Below, piece after piece: positions 25,754 through 34,355 of a stretch of 64,000 nt of DNA; the first letter of the stretch is position 1; every line of letters starts with the position of its first letter. The notes beneath the pieces are model-generated. The model saw nothing but the letters and a program-made list of their open reading frames with translations, was not told the DNA's origin and did no database searches. The translations under genes were made by a program, and so were the position numbers. Origin of the DNA: CAIXSC01 sp046349935 (lineage in GTDB: Bacteria; Planctomycetota; Planctomycetia; Pirellulales; Pirellulaceae); assembly GCA_046349935.1 (NCBI GenBank), contig JAXMBK010000016.1, positions 114,810 through 178,809 of the forward strand. Reading direction: 5' to 3'.

Positions 25754-26407
25754 ATGAGTGTTTGGATTCGCAGTTCGGCCTTGGCAAGCGTCGCGCTGCT
25801 GTCAGTCGTGCTGTTGACGGTCGCGGCGATCGCCACGATTTGGCAAGTTTGGCATTCGCGGCGAACGTCGCCGATGAAGTCGCCGCCGCTCGTGGATCGC
25901 CGCGGCGTGGTGCTCGACGCCGAAATGCGGGAGCGGTTGCTGGAAGTCATCTTCGAGGCCGCTCGGCACGACGACGTCGCGACGATCGACGAGTACCTGA
26001 AAGAGGGCTTCTCGCCGAATGTTCGCAGTCCGCGCGGCGACACGCTGCTGACCGTCGCCGCGTACTACGACAGCCTAGGGGTGGTGGAGCGACTTTTGGC
26101 GGCGCCGGCCATCGACATCGAAGCGCGGAATCGCATGGGACTCACGGCCGTCTCCGGCGCGGCATTCAAGGGAAACGAACGTGCGCTGCGACGATTAATC
26201 GACGCCGGCGCGGATGTGAACGCCGGCAACTCAATGCAGCAGACCGCACTCATGTTCGCGTCGCTTACCGGCCGCTCGCGCACCGTTCAAATGCTGCTCG
26301 ACGCCGGCGCTCGCCGAGACCGCATCGATGCAATGGGCCGTTCCCCCGCGTCGCTTGCCGCCGACCAAGGCGCCGACGACGTCGTGCGTCTGCTGGAGAA
26401 TCGCTAA
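25754..26407 (+). CDS. ankB: Membrane-anchored ankyrin-repeat protein (AnkB-like)
   Basis: About 217 residues. One N-terminal transmembrane helix (LASVALLSVVLLTVAAIATI) anchors the protein, with the repeats probably on the periplasmic side. Residues ~70-215 hold about four ankyrin repeats (GDTLLTVAAYYDSLGVVERL, GLTAVSGAAFKGNERALRRL, QTALMFASLTGRSRTVQMLL, GRSPASLAADQGADDVVRLL). It follows the catalase by 72 bases. In Pseudomonas aeruginosa the ankB gene behind katB encodes an inner-membrane ankyrin protein needed for full catalase activity, so the same role is inferred here. Confidence 0.85.
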   Translation: MSVWIRSSALASVALLSVVLLTVAAIATIWQVWHSRRTSPMKSPPLVDRRGVVLDAEMRERLLEVIFEAARHDDVATIDEYLKEGFSPNVRSPRGDTLLTVAAYYDSLGVVERLLAAPAIDIEARNRMGLTAVSGAAFKGNERALRRLIDAGADVNAGNSMQQTALMFASLTGRSRTVQMLLDAGARRDRIDAMGRSPASLAADQGADDVVRLLENR

Positions 26408-26432
26408 ACGAGCGACGATCATCTGGCGCGGC

Positions 26433-27515
26433 TTACGACAGGATATTCCGCGCGAAGATGTCGCGATTCACCGCCACGTTGGCCGGTCGAAAGTACGACC
26501 CATGCGCACACTGCGGATTGACCAAGAACCCCAACCCGGCGCATCCCACCGGCGCCAATTGAAGATGCTCCTCATCGACCGCAAACGGTCGCCCCTGCAG
26601 TGCGCCGCCGACGACGTCGCCGCGTGCATCGAGATTGATCCAGCGTCTCGTGTTGGCCGGTTTGCCGCCGTCCCGATTCGCGGGCCGCAATCGCGCCTTC
26701 ACGGGTCCGATCGAAAGCGCCGAGCCGACGGTGAAGAAGTTGCGAACCAGCGGCGTGGACGGCGACGTGCTGGCGAGTTCGCGCAGCCCCTCATAAGCGA
26801 CCACAGTGCCCCAGCTGTGACTGATCACGTCGACCTGGACGCCGCTCGCCAACAGCGGCCTAACGACCTCCGTGAAGCGTTTCAAGATCTTCTCGCGCAC
26901 GGAATCGCTCGTAAGGTAGATGGCGAAGTCGTCGATGCAATTGAATCCGGGAATGCTCAACGCCCCGACGACGGTCGGATCACCGGTCGGCGCATCCGAC
27001 GACCCAATGAACTCGACCGGCGCATCGAGCTGGTCGACGCGATCGCGCAAAGCGCCCAGGATCTCGCTAGCCGCCTGCTTGCGCAACGACTCGCTCGCCG
27101 AAGCCGTCGCCGGGGGAACGGCGTCGGCCAGCGCTCCGACAAGCATATCGGAGGCCTCGTTCACCAAGTCGCTCCAAATCACCTCCAGGCGTTCTTGCTT
27201 CAAAGTTCCTGCACCATAGACGTCGCCGACATGCCCCTTCATGGCCTCCCACCAAGCATTCGAAAAGCCTTCGTCGTGTCGACAAATGCCGTGCACGTAG
27301 ACCAAGCGGCGCGGCGCAGCAGACGCCGCGGCCGCTGCGGATACTTCGGAAACACCTGCCTGCTCGACCGCAGCGCCGGCGACGCGCGCCGCCGCCCCCG
27401 CCGCCTCGCTCCGCAGTTCCGCAAACAGTGCTTCGACGATGCGCCGGCGCGTGGCCTCGGCGATCTGCGGATCGACGACCAAATCAGCCAGCACTCGTCG
27501 TAATTCTGAGTTCAT
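26433..27515 (-). CDS. Alpha/beta hydrolase-like (lipase/esterase) protein
   Basis: About 360 residues from the ATG at MNSELRRVLADLV, preceded by CAGGAGCC. An N-terminal helical region of ~70 residues rich in Ala precedes an alpha/beta hydrolase core: RRLVYVHGICRHDEG (oxyanion loop) and VDVISHSWGTVVAYEGLREL with the nucleophile serine near residue 234. The GxSxG motif is SHSWG, as in other serine esterases with a missing first glycine. A candidate catalytic Asp is in NLDARGDVVGG and a candidate His in PQCAHGSYF. No signal peptide is visible. It is 52 bases downstream of the S41-protease-like gene and probably in one operon with it. Substrate unknown. Confidence 0.75.
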   Translation of the reverse strand: MNSELRRVLADLVVDPQIAEATRRRIVEALFAELRSEAAGAAARVAGAAVEQAGVSEVSAAAAASAAPRRLVYVHGICRHDEGFSNAWWEAMKGHVGDVYGAGTLKQERLEVIWSDLVNEASDMLVGALADAVPPATASASESLRKQAASEILGALRDRVDQLDAPVEFIGSSDAPTGDPTVVGALSIPGFNCIDDFAIYLTSDSVREKILKRFTEVVRPLLASGVQVDVISHSWGTVVAYEGLRELASTSPSTPLVRNFFTVGSALSIGPVKARLRPANRDGGKPANTRRWINLDARGDVVGGALQGRPFAVDEEHLQLAPVGCAGLGFLVNPQCAHGSYFRPANVAVNRDIFARNILS

Positions 27516-27567
27516 GTGTTTGGCTCCTGAATGCAAGAAGCGAGGGCCGGCCAGTCGTCTGCAGAAC

Positions 27568-29697
27568 TCAAGTCAGCTTGCCGGCGGCAAAACGGAACAG
27601 ATCCACGTTCCCTTTCAGGAGGTCGTCGCGAGTCAATTGGTGCACTTCATTGGCAACGACTCCCAAGTCCTCCAACGGCACGCCGACGTGCTTCCCGACT
27701 CGCGTTGCACGGCGCAACGCAGTGCGAAACGTCGCCCCTTTGGGCAACGAGGGGAACTGCAGAACGTTCTTGAATAGATCGTACGTCCACACATTCGCAC
27801 CGCCGGCGCCCGTTCGCGAGTGCACTCCGATGATCGGGCCGATTTCATGATCCTGGAAGCCGGCCGCAAAGATGTCGGTCGTGCTGTAACACAAGGCGTC
27901 GATCAAGAGCGCCGTCTTGCCGGGATACTTCCACAGGTCGGCATTCGCATCCTCGCGCCTCGTGAGCGGAAACCCCTGCGAATACACCTCGGCAGTCTCG
28001 ATCGCCAAGTCGATCGAATCGATCCATGGCGCGAGCGCCGGTCTTTTCTGGCAGAGCAACAACGTCTCGCGCGAATTGATGAAATGAAACCGCTCAGGTT
28101 CTATCTCTCGAGGAGTCAGCACCTGCAACAGCATCTCGCCGGCGTTGATGTTGCCGCCGCCGTTGCCGCGAACGTCGATCAACAGAGCTTCCGGCGGCAG
28201 GCGCTGAGCCATCCGCACAAACTCTGCGACGAACGAGTTCGCGTCGGAGGTCATAAACGAATAGATCCGGATGTAGCCGATCTTTCGCCCGTCAATCTCC
28301 AGCGTTCGATAGGCGAAGAACTCCGGCAAGAGACTGCTCTCTTGCGCTGCGGCGCTCGGCGTTGTCGCCGACGTCGACGTCGACATCGCCAGCTCGGTCA
28401 CGTCGGTTGCAGCAGCGACGGCCGCTCTCACGACCGAATCCGCGGCCGCCGAGAGACGCACGCCGGCGTCTCTGACGTTTGCATAGCGTGGCGAAGGGCG
28501 GCGAGCGCGGCGTACACCGTCATGGACGCGCCCCGCTGCTTGCTCCAGGGTGCGCCGCGGCGCGGCGGTCGCGCGCTGCGCAAACTTCTCGCGAAAAAAA
28601 TCGTCGTCCGCCGAGACGGCCGCTCCAACGTTGTTCGGCTCCCAACCCTCTAGTCTCGCCGCAATCTCCTCTTCGACCCGGATGAGTTCCGGGAAGAAGA
28701 TCGCCTTGCGAGCTCGAGCCAAGGCGAGGAGTCCTCCATCGTAGCCCAGCACTTCGGCGGCCTGATCATCACTGGCCAATACGGCCTCCTCGTCCGAATC
28801 GACCACGGCGCCGAAGGACGGAGAACTGGACACCATCCAAGGGAACTTGAGCTCCCGCCGAACTCCTTGAGATTCGTAGCCGACGATTACCCATTCTTCG
28901 TCGGGCGGAGCTCCCAGGGCCAAGGATCTCAACGTGAGCGACTCGAGTCCACGAGCATGTCGAGCATCTTCGTTGCTGCCGGCCTCGCGTGCGGCGGCGA
29001 TCTCGACCGCGCGCTCGATCTCGATGCCATTCCAACTCACCACTTGAACGCCGCGCTGGAATGCGGGGTGGTTGAAACCCGGCGCCAAACGAGTGACCAA
29101 GAATCGGGCGCGAGAAGCGCCGTCGGCCGGATGGCGTTCCACGTACTCCTGAACCAAGAACGGTAAGAACGCCGTCCATCCCTGGTAGCCGAAGGGTAAC
29201 ACGTAATTGGTATGCAAATCGCGCAGCGAATGAAAAATCTCGATCATCTCGGCGTGAAAGGCGCGAGCGCTGCTGGGAGGACGCGCCGCTTGCTGCTCCT
29301 TCTCCAATCGACGTCGCAATAACTTGATCCGCTGCACGGGATCGATGCCATGCATGGCGCGTTTCAGCGGCAGATGGACGAACAGCCCTTCCAACATCCG
29401 AATCGCCGCTTCAGCAATCTGCAACCGCTCGGGCCCCGTCAGGTCGTCGACTTCCCGCAGAAACTGCGCCAGCGACTTGGTTCCCGGAAGCAGCGGCGCC
29501 TCGCGAGGAATCGATTCGTCGCCGCTCGCCCCGAGCGTCGCGGGAGTTGTGCGCGAATTTTCCCCCATCGGCGGAGAAAGCGCGAGCCGACCAACCTGCT
29601 CCGTCAGGCGCTCGAGCGAGACGCGAGTCTCTTGCAGTCCTTGTTCCAGTGCTGCGAGCCGTTCGTTGGACGAGTTGCCGCGGGGTCGCTTCGCCAT
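27568..29697 (-). CDS. S41 (tail-specific protease-like) family protein
   Basis: About 709 residues from the ATG at MAKRPRGNSSNERL. A coiled coil (~10-45), a helical region to ~200 and a PDZ-like segment (GVQVVSWNGIEIERAVEIAA) precede a C-terminal S41 core: KIGYIRIYSF, ALLIDVRGNGGGNINAGEML and ALLIDALCYSTTDIFAAGF. The serine of CYSTTD, near residue 604, sits where the catalytic Ser of CtpA-type proteases lies. A linker rich in Ser/Thr/Ala splits the two parts. No signal peptide is evident, unlike most S41 proteases. The catalytic lysine is not identifiable by eye, so activity is uncertain. Confidence 0.72.
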   Translation of the reverse strand: MAKRPRGNSSNERLAALEQGLQETRVSLERLTEQVGRLALSPPMGENSRTTPATLGASGDESIPREAPLLPGTKSLAQFLREVDDLTGPERLQIAEAAIRMLEGLFVHLPLKRAMHGIDPVQRIKLLRRRLEKEQQAARPPSSARAFHAEMIEIFHSLRDLHTNYVLPFGYQGWTAFLPFLVQEYVERHPADGASRARFLVTRLAPGFNHPAFQRGVQVVSWNGIEIERAVEIAAAREAGSNEDARHARGLESLTLRSLALGAPPDEEWVIVGYESQGVRRELKFPWMVSSSPSFGAVVDSDEEAVLASDDQAAEVLGYDGGLLALARARKAIFFPELIRVEEEIAARLEGWEPNNVGAAVSADDDFFREKFAQRATAAPRRTLEQAAGRVHDGVRRARRPSPRYANVRDAGVRLSAAADSVVRAAVAAATDVTELAMSTSTSATTPSAAAQESSLLPEFFAYRTLEIDGRKIGYIRIYSFMTSDANSFVAEFVRMAQRLPPEALLIDVRGNGGGNINAGEMLLQVLTPREIEPERFHFINSRETLLLCQKRPALAPWIDSIDLAIETAEVYSQGFPLTRREDANADLWKYPGKTALLIDALCYSTTDIFAAGFQDHEIGPIIGVHSRTGAGGANVWTYDLFKNVLQFPSLPKGATFRTALRRATRVGKHVGVPLEDLGVVANEVHQLTRDDLLKGNVDLFRFAAGKLT

Positions 29698-29830
29698 GCC
29701 GATTTCGCCTCTTGATGAACCCGAGTCGCCGGAGGAACGCACACCTCTCCAGATTCCATGTCATAGTAATTGCGAGGGGGTTCCCAAGACAAGCATGAAC
29801 GACCCCGACATTGTGCGTCGACTCCATTGC

Positions 29831-29859
29831 TTGACAGGCCGCTCGGCGGCCCCTACGCT
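29831..29859 (+). promoter_or_regulatory. Candidate promoter of the rhodanese-PiT operon
   Basis: A perfect TTGACA (29831-29836) is followed after 17 bases by TACGCT (29854-29859), 95 bases before the rhodanese ATG. The -35 is consensus, the -10 weak. It lies in the divergent spacer shared with the S41 gene. Confidence 0.35.
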
Positions 29860-29953
29860 CCAACCATCGTTTGAATAACCATGCGTTTGATTGACAGATG
29901 CCGAATGACAACGACGCAGCGACGACGACTTGGCGGAACATACAGGTAGGAAC

Positions 29954-30868
29954 ATGAATCGATGCCTGATCTTCTTGGGTTTGCTGACGCTGGCCACGAC
30001 CGCTCGCGCCGAAATCGGCGTAATCTCGTCGGCCGACGCGCAGAAATTGATCGAGCATTCCGACGCTTCCCAGAGACCGATCGTGCTCGACACGCGCGGC
30101 GGCTACAAGGACTACTTCCGCGGGCATCTGCCGACCGCACACCACCTCAACTTCGACACGCTGCGCGGCACCGACAAAGGGGTCCCCGTCCAGTATCTGC
30201 CAGACGAGCTCACGCGGGCCTTATTGGTGCGAGCGGGAGTCGATCGCCGTCGGACGCACTTGGTGTACGCCACAGGCGAACGCTTGCCGAACGATGAAAT
30301 CCTCAGCGCGAGCATGGTGGCGTACGTGCTGGAGAAATTCGGCGTCGCGGACATCCGCATCGTCGACGGCGGACTTCCCGCTTGGCAAGCCGCAAAACTG
30401 CCGGTGACTCAGGAGTACTTCGGCAACCCGGCCGGCGTGCTGCCGGAGAAGATGCGGTTCGAAATCGGCATCGGCGTCGATGAACTGTTGAATCGCAAGA
30501 CGCAGCCGAACGTCGTCCTCGTCGACGCTCGCCCGCACAACGAGTACGTAGGCGACGACGACGTGTGGCTGCGCAAGGGCCACATTCCGGGCGCGATTAG
30601 CTTCCACTGGGCCCGACTGATGGAGACGGAAAACACGCACAAGTTCCTGCCGTTCGAAAAGGTCAAGGCGCAACTGACCGCGGCGGGTCTGACGCCCGAC
30701 AAGGAGATCATTGTCTACTGTGGAACGTCGCGCGAGGGGAGTCTGCTGCGGTTCTATCTGAAGTTTGTCGCCGGCTATCCCAACGTGCGACTTTACGAAG
30801 GCTCATGGAAAGAGTACGCGTCGCTCAAGCACTTGCCTGCGGAGACGCAGGAAAACAAGGCTCGCTAG
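29954..30868 (+). CDS. Exported two-domain rhodanese-like sulfurtransferase
   Basis: About 304 residues from the ATG at MNRCLIFLGLL, preceded by GTAGGAAC. A signal peptide ends near ARA. Two rhodanese domains follow. The first (~25-150) has VYATGERLPNDE at the active loop, with Ala where Cys is needed, so it is inactive. The second (~165-295) has VYCGTSREGSLL with the catalytic cysteine near residue 256. This inactive-then-active pattern is typical of thiosulfate and mercaptopyruvate sulfurtransferases. Export places sulfur transfer in the periplasm. The PiT-type permease starts 9 bases downstream. Confidence 0.88.
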   Translation: MNRCLIFLGLLTLATTARAEIGVISSADAQKLIEHSDASQRPIVLDTRGGYKDYFRGHLPTAHHLNFDTLRGTDKGVPVQYLPDELTRALLVRAGVDRRRTHLVYATGERLPNDEILSASMVAYVLEKFGVADIRIVDGGLPAWQAAKLPVTQEYFGNPAGVLPEKMRFEIGIGVDELLNRKTQPNVVLVDARPHNEYVGDDDVWLRKGHIPGAISFHWARLMETENTHKFLPFEKVKAQLTAAGLTPDKEIIVYCGTSREGSLLRFYLKFVAGYPNVRLYEGSWKEYASLKHLPAETQENKAR

Positions 30869-30877
30869 GTCTCAAGC

Positions 30878-31831
30878 GTGCTCACTGCTCTGCTGATCCT
30901 GGCCGTCCTGTTCGTCGCCTTCACCAACGGCGCCAACGCCAACTTCAAGGGGGTCGCGTCGCTGTACGGCAGCGGCACGACGTCGCTGCGCACGGCGTTG
31001 TACTGGGGAACCGGCTGTACCTTCGCCGGTTCGCTTACCGCGTTCCTTCTCAGCGAAGGAATGCTCAAGACCTTTAGCGGTCGCGGCATCGTCCCCGAAA
31101 CGTTGGTGAAGTCGCCTGAGTTTGTCTGTGCGGTCGCCCTCGGCGCCGCACTGACCAGTTTTCTCGCCACGCGTTGGGGCTTCCCCGTCTCCACGACTCA
31201 CGCGCTCGTCGGCGCTTTGCTCGGCGCTGGGCTGATGGGCGCCGGCGGGCAAGTCCACTGGCAAGGCTTGGGCCAGAGTTTCCTGTATCCGCTCTTCTTC
31301 AGTCCACTAGTCGCCATGGCGCTCGGCGCCGCGACGTACCCGCTCCTACGCCTACTGAAGCTCGCCCCCGACCATCGCACCAAGACGCTCGACGCGTTGC
31401 ATTTCGCGAGCGCCGGCGCCGCCAGTTTCGCGCGCGGACTGAACGACACTCCGAAAATGGTCGCGTTGTTTCTGGTCGCGCCGAGCGTCGAAATTCACTA
31501 TGGCTTTCTCGCCGTCGCCGCGACGATCGCCGTCGGCGGACTGCTCGACGCGCGACGCGTCGCCGAAACGCTGGGTAAGAAAGTCACCGATATGAACCCC
31601 GGACAGGGGTTCGCCGCCAGTCTGGTCACCGCGGTCTTCGTGACAACCGCCAGTTTCCACAGCTTGCCGGTCAGCACGACGCACGTCAGCGTCGGTTCGC
31701 TTGTCGGGATGGGCTCGGTGACGCACCAAGCCAAATGGCGCAAAGTCGCTGAAATCTTGACGGCCTGGGTAAGCACGGTCCCTTGCGGCGCGATCCTCGC
31801 CGCCGTCGCCTATTGGATTCTGTCGCGTTAG
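30878..31831 (+). CDS. PiT-family anion permease
   Basis: About 317 residues with a GTG start nine bases after the rhodanese stop. The duplicated PiT signature is clear: FTNGANANFKGVASLYGSG near the start and a second GLNDTPKMVALFLV. GFPVSTTHALVGALLGAG and LPVSTTHVSVGSLVGMG mark the two symmetric halves. About nine helices are predicted. Most members carry phosphate, but CysP-type members carry sulfate; the tight link to a sulfurtransferase suggests a sulfur oxyanion here, which is inference. No regulatory PhoU-like gene is nearby. Confidence 0.9.
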   Translation: MLTALLILAVLFVAFTNGANANFKGVASLYGSGTTSLRTALYWGTGCTFAGSLTAFLLSEGMLKTFSGRGIVPETLVKSPEFVCAVALGAALTSFLATRWGFPVSTTHALVGALLGAGLMGAGGQVHWQGLGQSFLYPLFFSPLVAMALGAATYPLLRLLKLAPDHRTKTLDALHFASAGAASFARGLNDTPKMVALFLVAPSVEIHYGFLAVAATIAVGGLLDARRVAETLGKKVTDMNPGQGFAASLVTAVFVTTASFHSLPVSTTHVSVGSLVGMGSVTHQAKWRKVAEILTAWVSTVPCGAILAAVAYWILSR

Positions 31832-31924
31832 TTCGCTATCGTGGCGAGTCGACGGCGCGCGGCGGGCGAGTCGTCGGCTTTAGGTTGCAACCACGCATCG
31901 AGCGACGCGATGAGGCCGCAGCGG

Positions 31925-34327
31925 ATGGCGAGTCGAAATTCAATGCGGCGGCGATTCCGCGGCGTCACGGCGACAGTACTTCTCATGCCGCTGTTGGTGT
32001 TAGGTTCGAGTCGCACGCTGGCGGCGGCCGACTCCTGGGTCGAGTCGCTTCGTCCTTTTCTGCAAACGCATTGCCTCGCTTGCCACCAAGGCGACGACGC
32101 GAAGGCTGGGCTGCGACTCGATCAACTTCGCAGCCAACTCGATGATCCGGCCGTTTTCGCAACGTGGCGCAAGGTCGTGCAGCGGCTGGAGGCGGGGGAA
32201 ATGCCGCCTCCTGGCGAAGCACCGCCGCCCGCAGCGGAGACAGCCCAGTTCATCGACGCCCTCTACGGCCCGCTGCAGGCCGCGGCTCGCAAACGCCGCG
32301 GCGCGGGGCGCACGATGCTCCGGCGGCTCAATCGAACCGAATACGAGAACACGGTGCGGGAGTTGTTTCAGGTCGACGTTTCGGTGAAAGAAATGTTGCC
32401 CGAAGACGCGACGTCGCACGGCTTCGACAATATCGGCGCCGCGCTGCAAGTTTCCGCGGTGCTCGTAGAACGCTACCTCGAAGCGGCGGACGCCTTGCTG
32501 CAAGCAGCGGTCGCTCAGCCGCCGACATTCGAAGCCAAACGAGAACGCTTCGACCTGTATGACTCGCTTCCCAAATGGTTCGTCGCCGGCGTCTGGAAGC
32601 AGGAAGACGGCGTCATTCTGTTCCGCAACAGCGGCGACTCGGCCAGCGATCTGCGGCAATACCGAGCGCCCGGGCCGGGCCGCTATCGCTTCCGCATCTC
32701 CGCCTCGGCGCACAACGCCAAGGCGCCTCTTCCTATGGCCGTGCTGCTCGGGAACTTCGTCGTCAGCGGCAATCCGACGCGGCACGTCGGTTACTTCGAT
32801 GCGCCCCCCGGCGAGCCGCAGGTCATCGAATTCGAAGAACGATTGCTTGCGAAAAATGACACCCTCAAGGTGACGCCGGTCGCCTTGCCCTTCGTCTATC
32901 TGCGGCACGAGACGATGCCCGACTATCCCGGCCCGGGTCTCAAAATCCATCACATCGAGGTGGAGGGTCCGTTCTACGACGCGTGGCCGTCGGAGAGCTA
33001 TCGGCGAGTATTCGGCGACTCCGATCCCAAGTCTGGGAAACTGGACGACGCTCGACGCGTGCTTGAACAATTGTTGCCGCGCGCGTTCCGTCGCCCCACC
33101 ACGCCCGAACAAGTTCAGCCGTTTGTGAAGTTGGTCGCCCAGTCGCTGGAAGCGGGACACTCCTACGACGTTTCATTGCGCACCGGCATCAAGGCCGTGC
33201 TGGCCTCTCCGAGATTTCTTTACTTCGATGAGCCTCTAGGACCGCTCGACGACTACGCGCTCGCGTCGCGTCTATCGTACTTTCTGTGGAGCGGCCCGCC
33301 TGACGAGGAACTGTTGCAACTCGCCGCTCGCGGTGAACTCCACCTGGAAGAAACGCTGCGCGGGCAAGTTGAGCGCATGCTGAAGCACCGCAATGCGGCT
33401 GAGTTCACCGAAAACTTCACCGGCCAGTGGCTCAGCCTGCGCGACATCCAAGCGACCACCCCCGACAAGACGCTGTACCCCGAGTTCGACGAATTGCTGC
33501 AATGGTCGGCGGTGCGCGAAACGCAGATGTTTTTCGACGAGTTGCTGCGGAACGACTTGAGCGTCCTCAATGTGATCGACTCGGACTTCACGTTCCTCAA
33601 CGCGCGGTTGGCCGATCACTATGGCATTCCGGGCGTGGAAGGGGTCGCGCTGAGGAAGGTGGCGTTGCCGCCGGGGTCGCGGCGAGGCGGCGTTCTCACG
33701 CACGCCAGCGTGCTCAAGGTGACCGCGAATGGGACCAATACCAGCCCCGTCGTCCGCGGCGCGTGGGTGCTGGATCACATTCTCGGACGCCCCGCTCCGC
33801 CGCCGCCTCCGAACGTCCCGGCTGTCGAGCCTGACATTCGCGGCAGCACGACTATCCGCGAACAATTAGCCAAACATCGTGCAACTGAGAACTGCGCCGG
33901 TTGTCACACGCGCATCGATCCTCCCGGGTTCGCGCTCGAGAACTATGACGCAATCGGCGGTTGGCGCGACCGATATCGCGTCGTCACGGACCGCAAAAAC
34001 TGGGTCGACAATCGAGTCGGGCCGCTCGCCAAATACCTGGCGGCCTATCAGTATGGATGGGGTCCGACGGTGGAATCGAGCGACGCGCTGCCCGACGGAC
34101 GCGAGTTTACCGACATCGCCCAATTCAAGCGGCGGTTGCTGGAGCGACCCGAGCCGGTGGTGCGGTGCATGACAGAGAAGCTCGTCGCGTACGCCACGGG
34201 CCATCCCGTCGACATAGCCGACCGCGAGGAGATCGACCGTATCCTGGCACAGTCCAAGTCAACTCAATACGGTTTACGGTCGCTGGTACACGCCGTCGTC
34301 GCTAGCCGTCTGTTCCGCGAGAAATAG
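31925..34327 (+). CDS. DUF1592/DUF1588/DUF1585 cytochrome-like protein
   Basis: About 800 residues. Several in-frame ATGs (31910, 31925, 31943) precede a signal peptide (RGVTATVLLMPLLVLGSS); none has a strong ribosome site, so the start is approximate. PSCyt1-like domain with THCLACH at about residue 45. DUF1587 (RRLNRTEYENTVRELF), DUF1595, DUF1592 (DYALASRLSYFLWSGPPDEE), DUF1588 (LNARLADHYGI to RGGVLTHASVL) and DUF1585 (ENCAGCHTRIDPPGFALENY) then follow in the usual order. Two CxxCH motifs could bind haem c. The adjacent DUF1552 gene is its constant partner in planctomycetes. Function unproven. Confidence 0.93.
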   Translation: MASRNSMRRRFRGVTATVLLMPLLVLGSSRTLAAADSWVESLRPFLQTHCLACHQGDDAKAGLRLDQLRSQLDDPAVFATWRKVVQRLEAGEMPPPGEAPPPAAETAQFIDALYGPLQAAARKRRGAGRTMLRRLNRTEYENTVRELFQVDVSVKEMLPEDATSHGFDNIGAALQVSAVLVERYLEAADALLQAAVAQPPTFEAKRERFDLYDSLPKWFVAGVWKQEDGVILFRNSGDSASDLRQYRAPGPGRYRFRISASAHNAKAPLPMAVLLGNFVVSGNPTRHVGYFDAPPGEPQVIEFEERLLAKNDTLKVTPVALPFVYLRHETMPDYPGPGLKIHHIEVEGPFYDAWPSESYRRVFGDSDPKSGKLDDARRVLEQLLPRAFRRPTTPEQVQPFVKLVAQSLEAGHSYDVSLRTGIKAVLASPRFLYFDEPLGPLDDYALASRLSYFLWSGPPDEELLQLAARGELHLEETLRGQVERMLKHRNAAEFTENFTGQWLSLRDIQATTPDKTLYPEFDELLQWSAVRETQMFFDELLRNDLSVLNVIDSDFTFLNARLADHYGIPGVEGVALRKVALPPGSRRGGVLTHASVLKVTANGTNTSPVVRGAWVLDHILGRPAPPPPPNVPAVEPDIRGSTTIREQLAKHRATENCAGCHTRIDPPGFALENYDAIGGWRDRYRVVTDRKNWVDNRVGPLAKYLAAYQYGWGPTVESSDALPDGREFTDIAQFKRRLLERPEPVVRCMTEKLVAYATGHPVDIADREEIDRILAQSKSTQYGLRSLVHAVVASRLFREK

Positions 34328-34355
34328 CGATCCTGACGTCGCGAAGGAAGAATCC

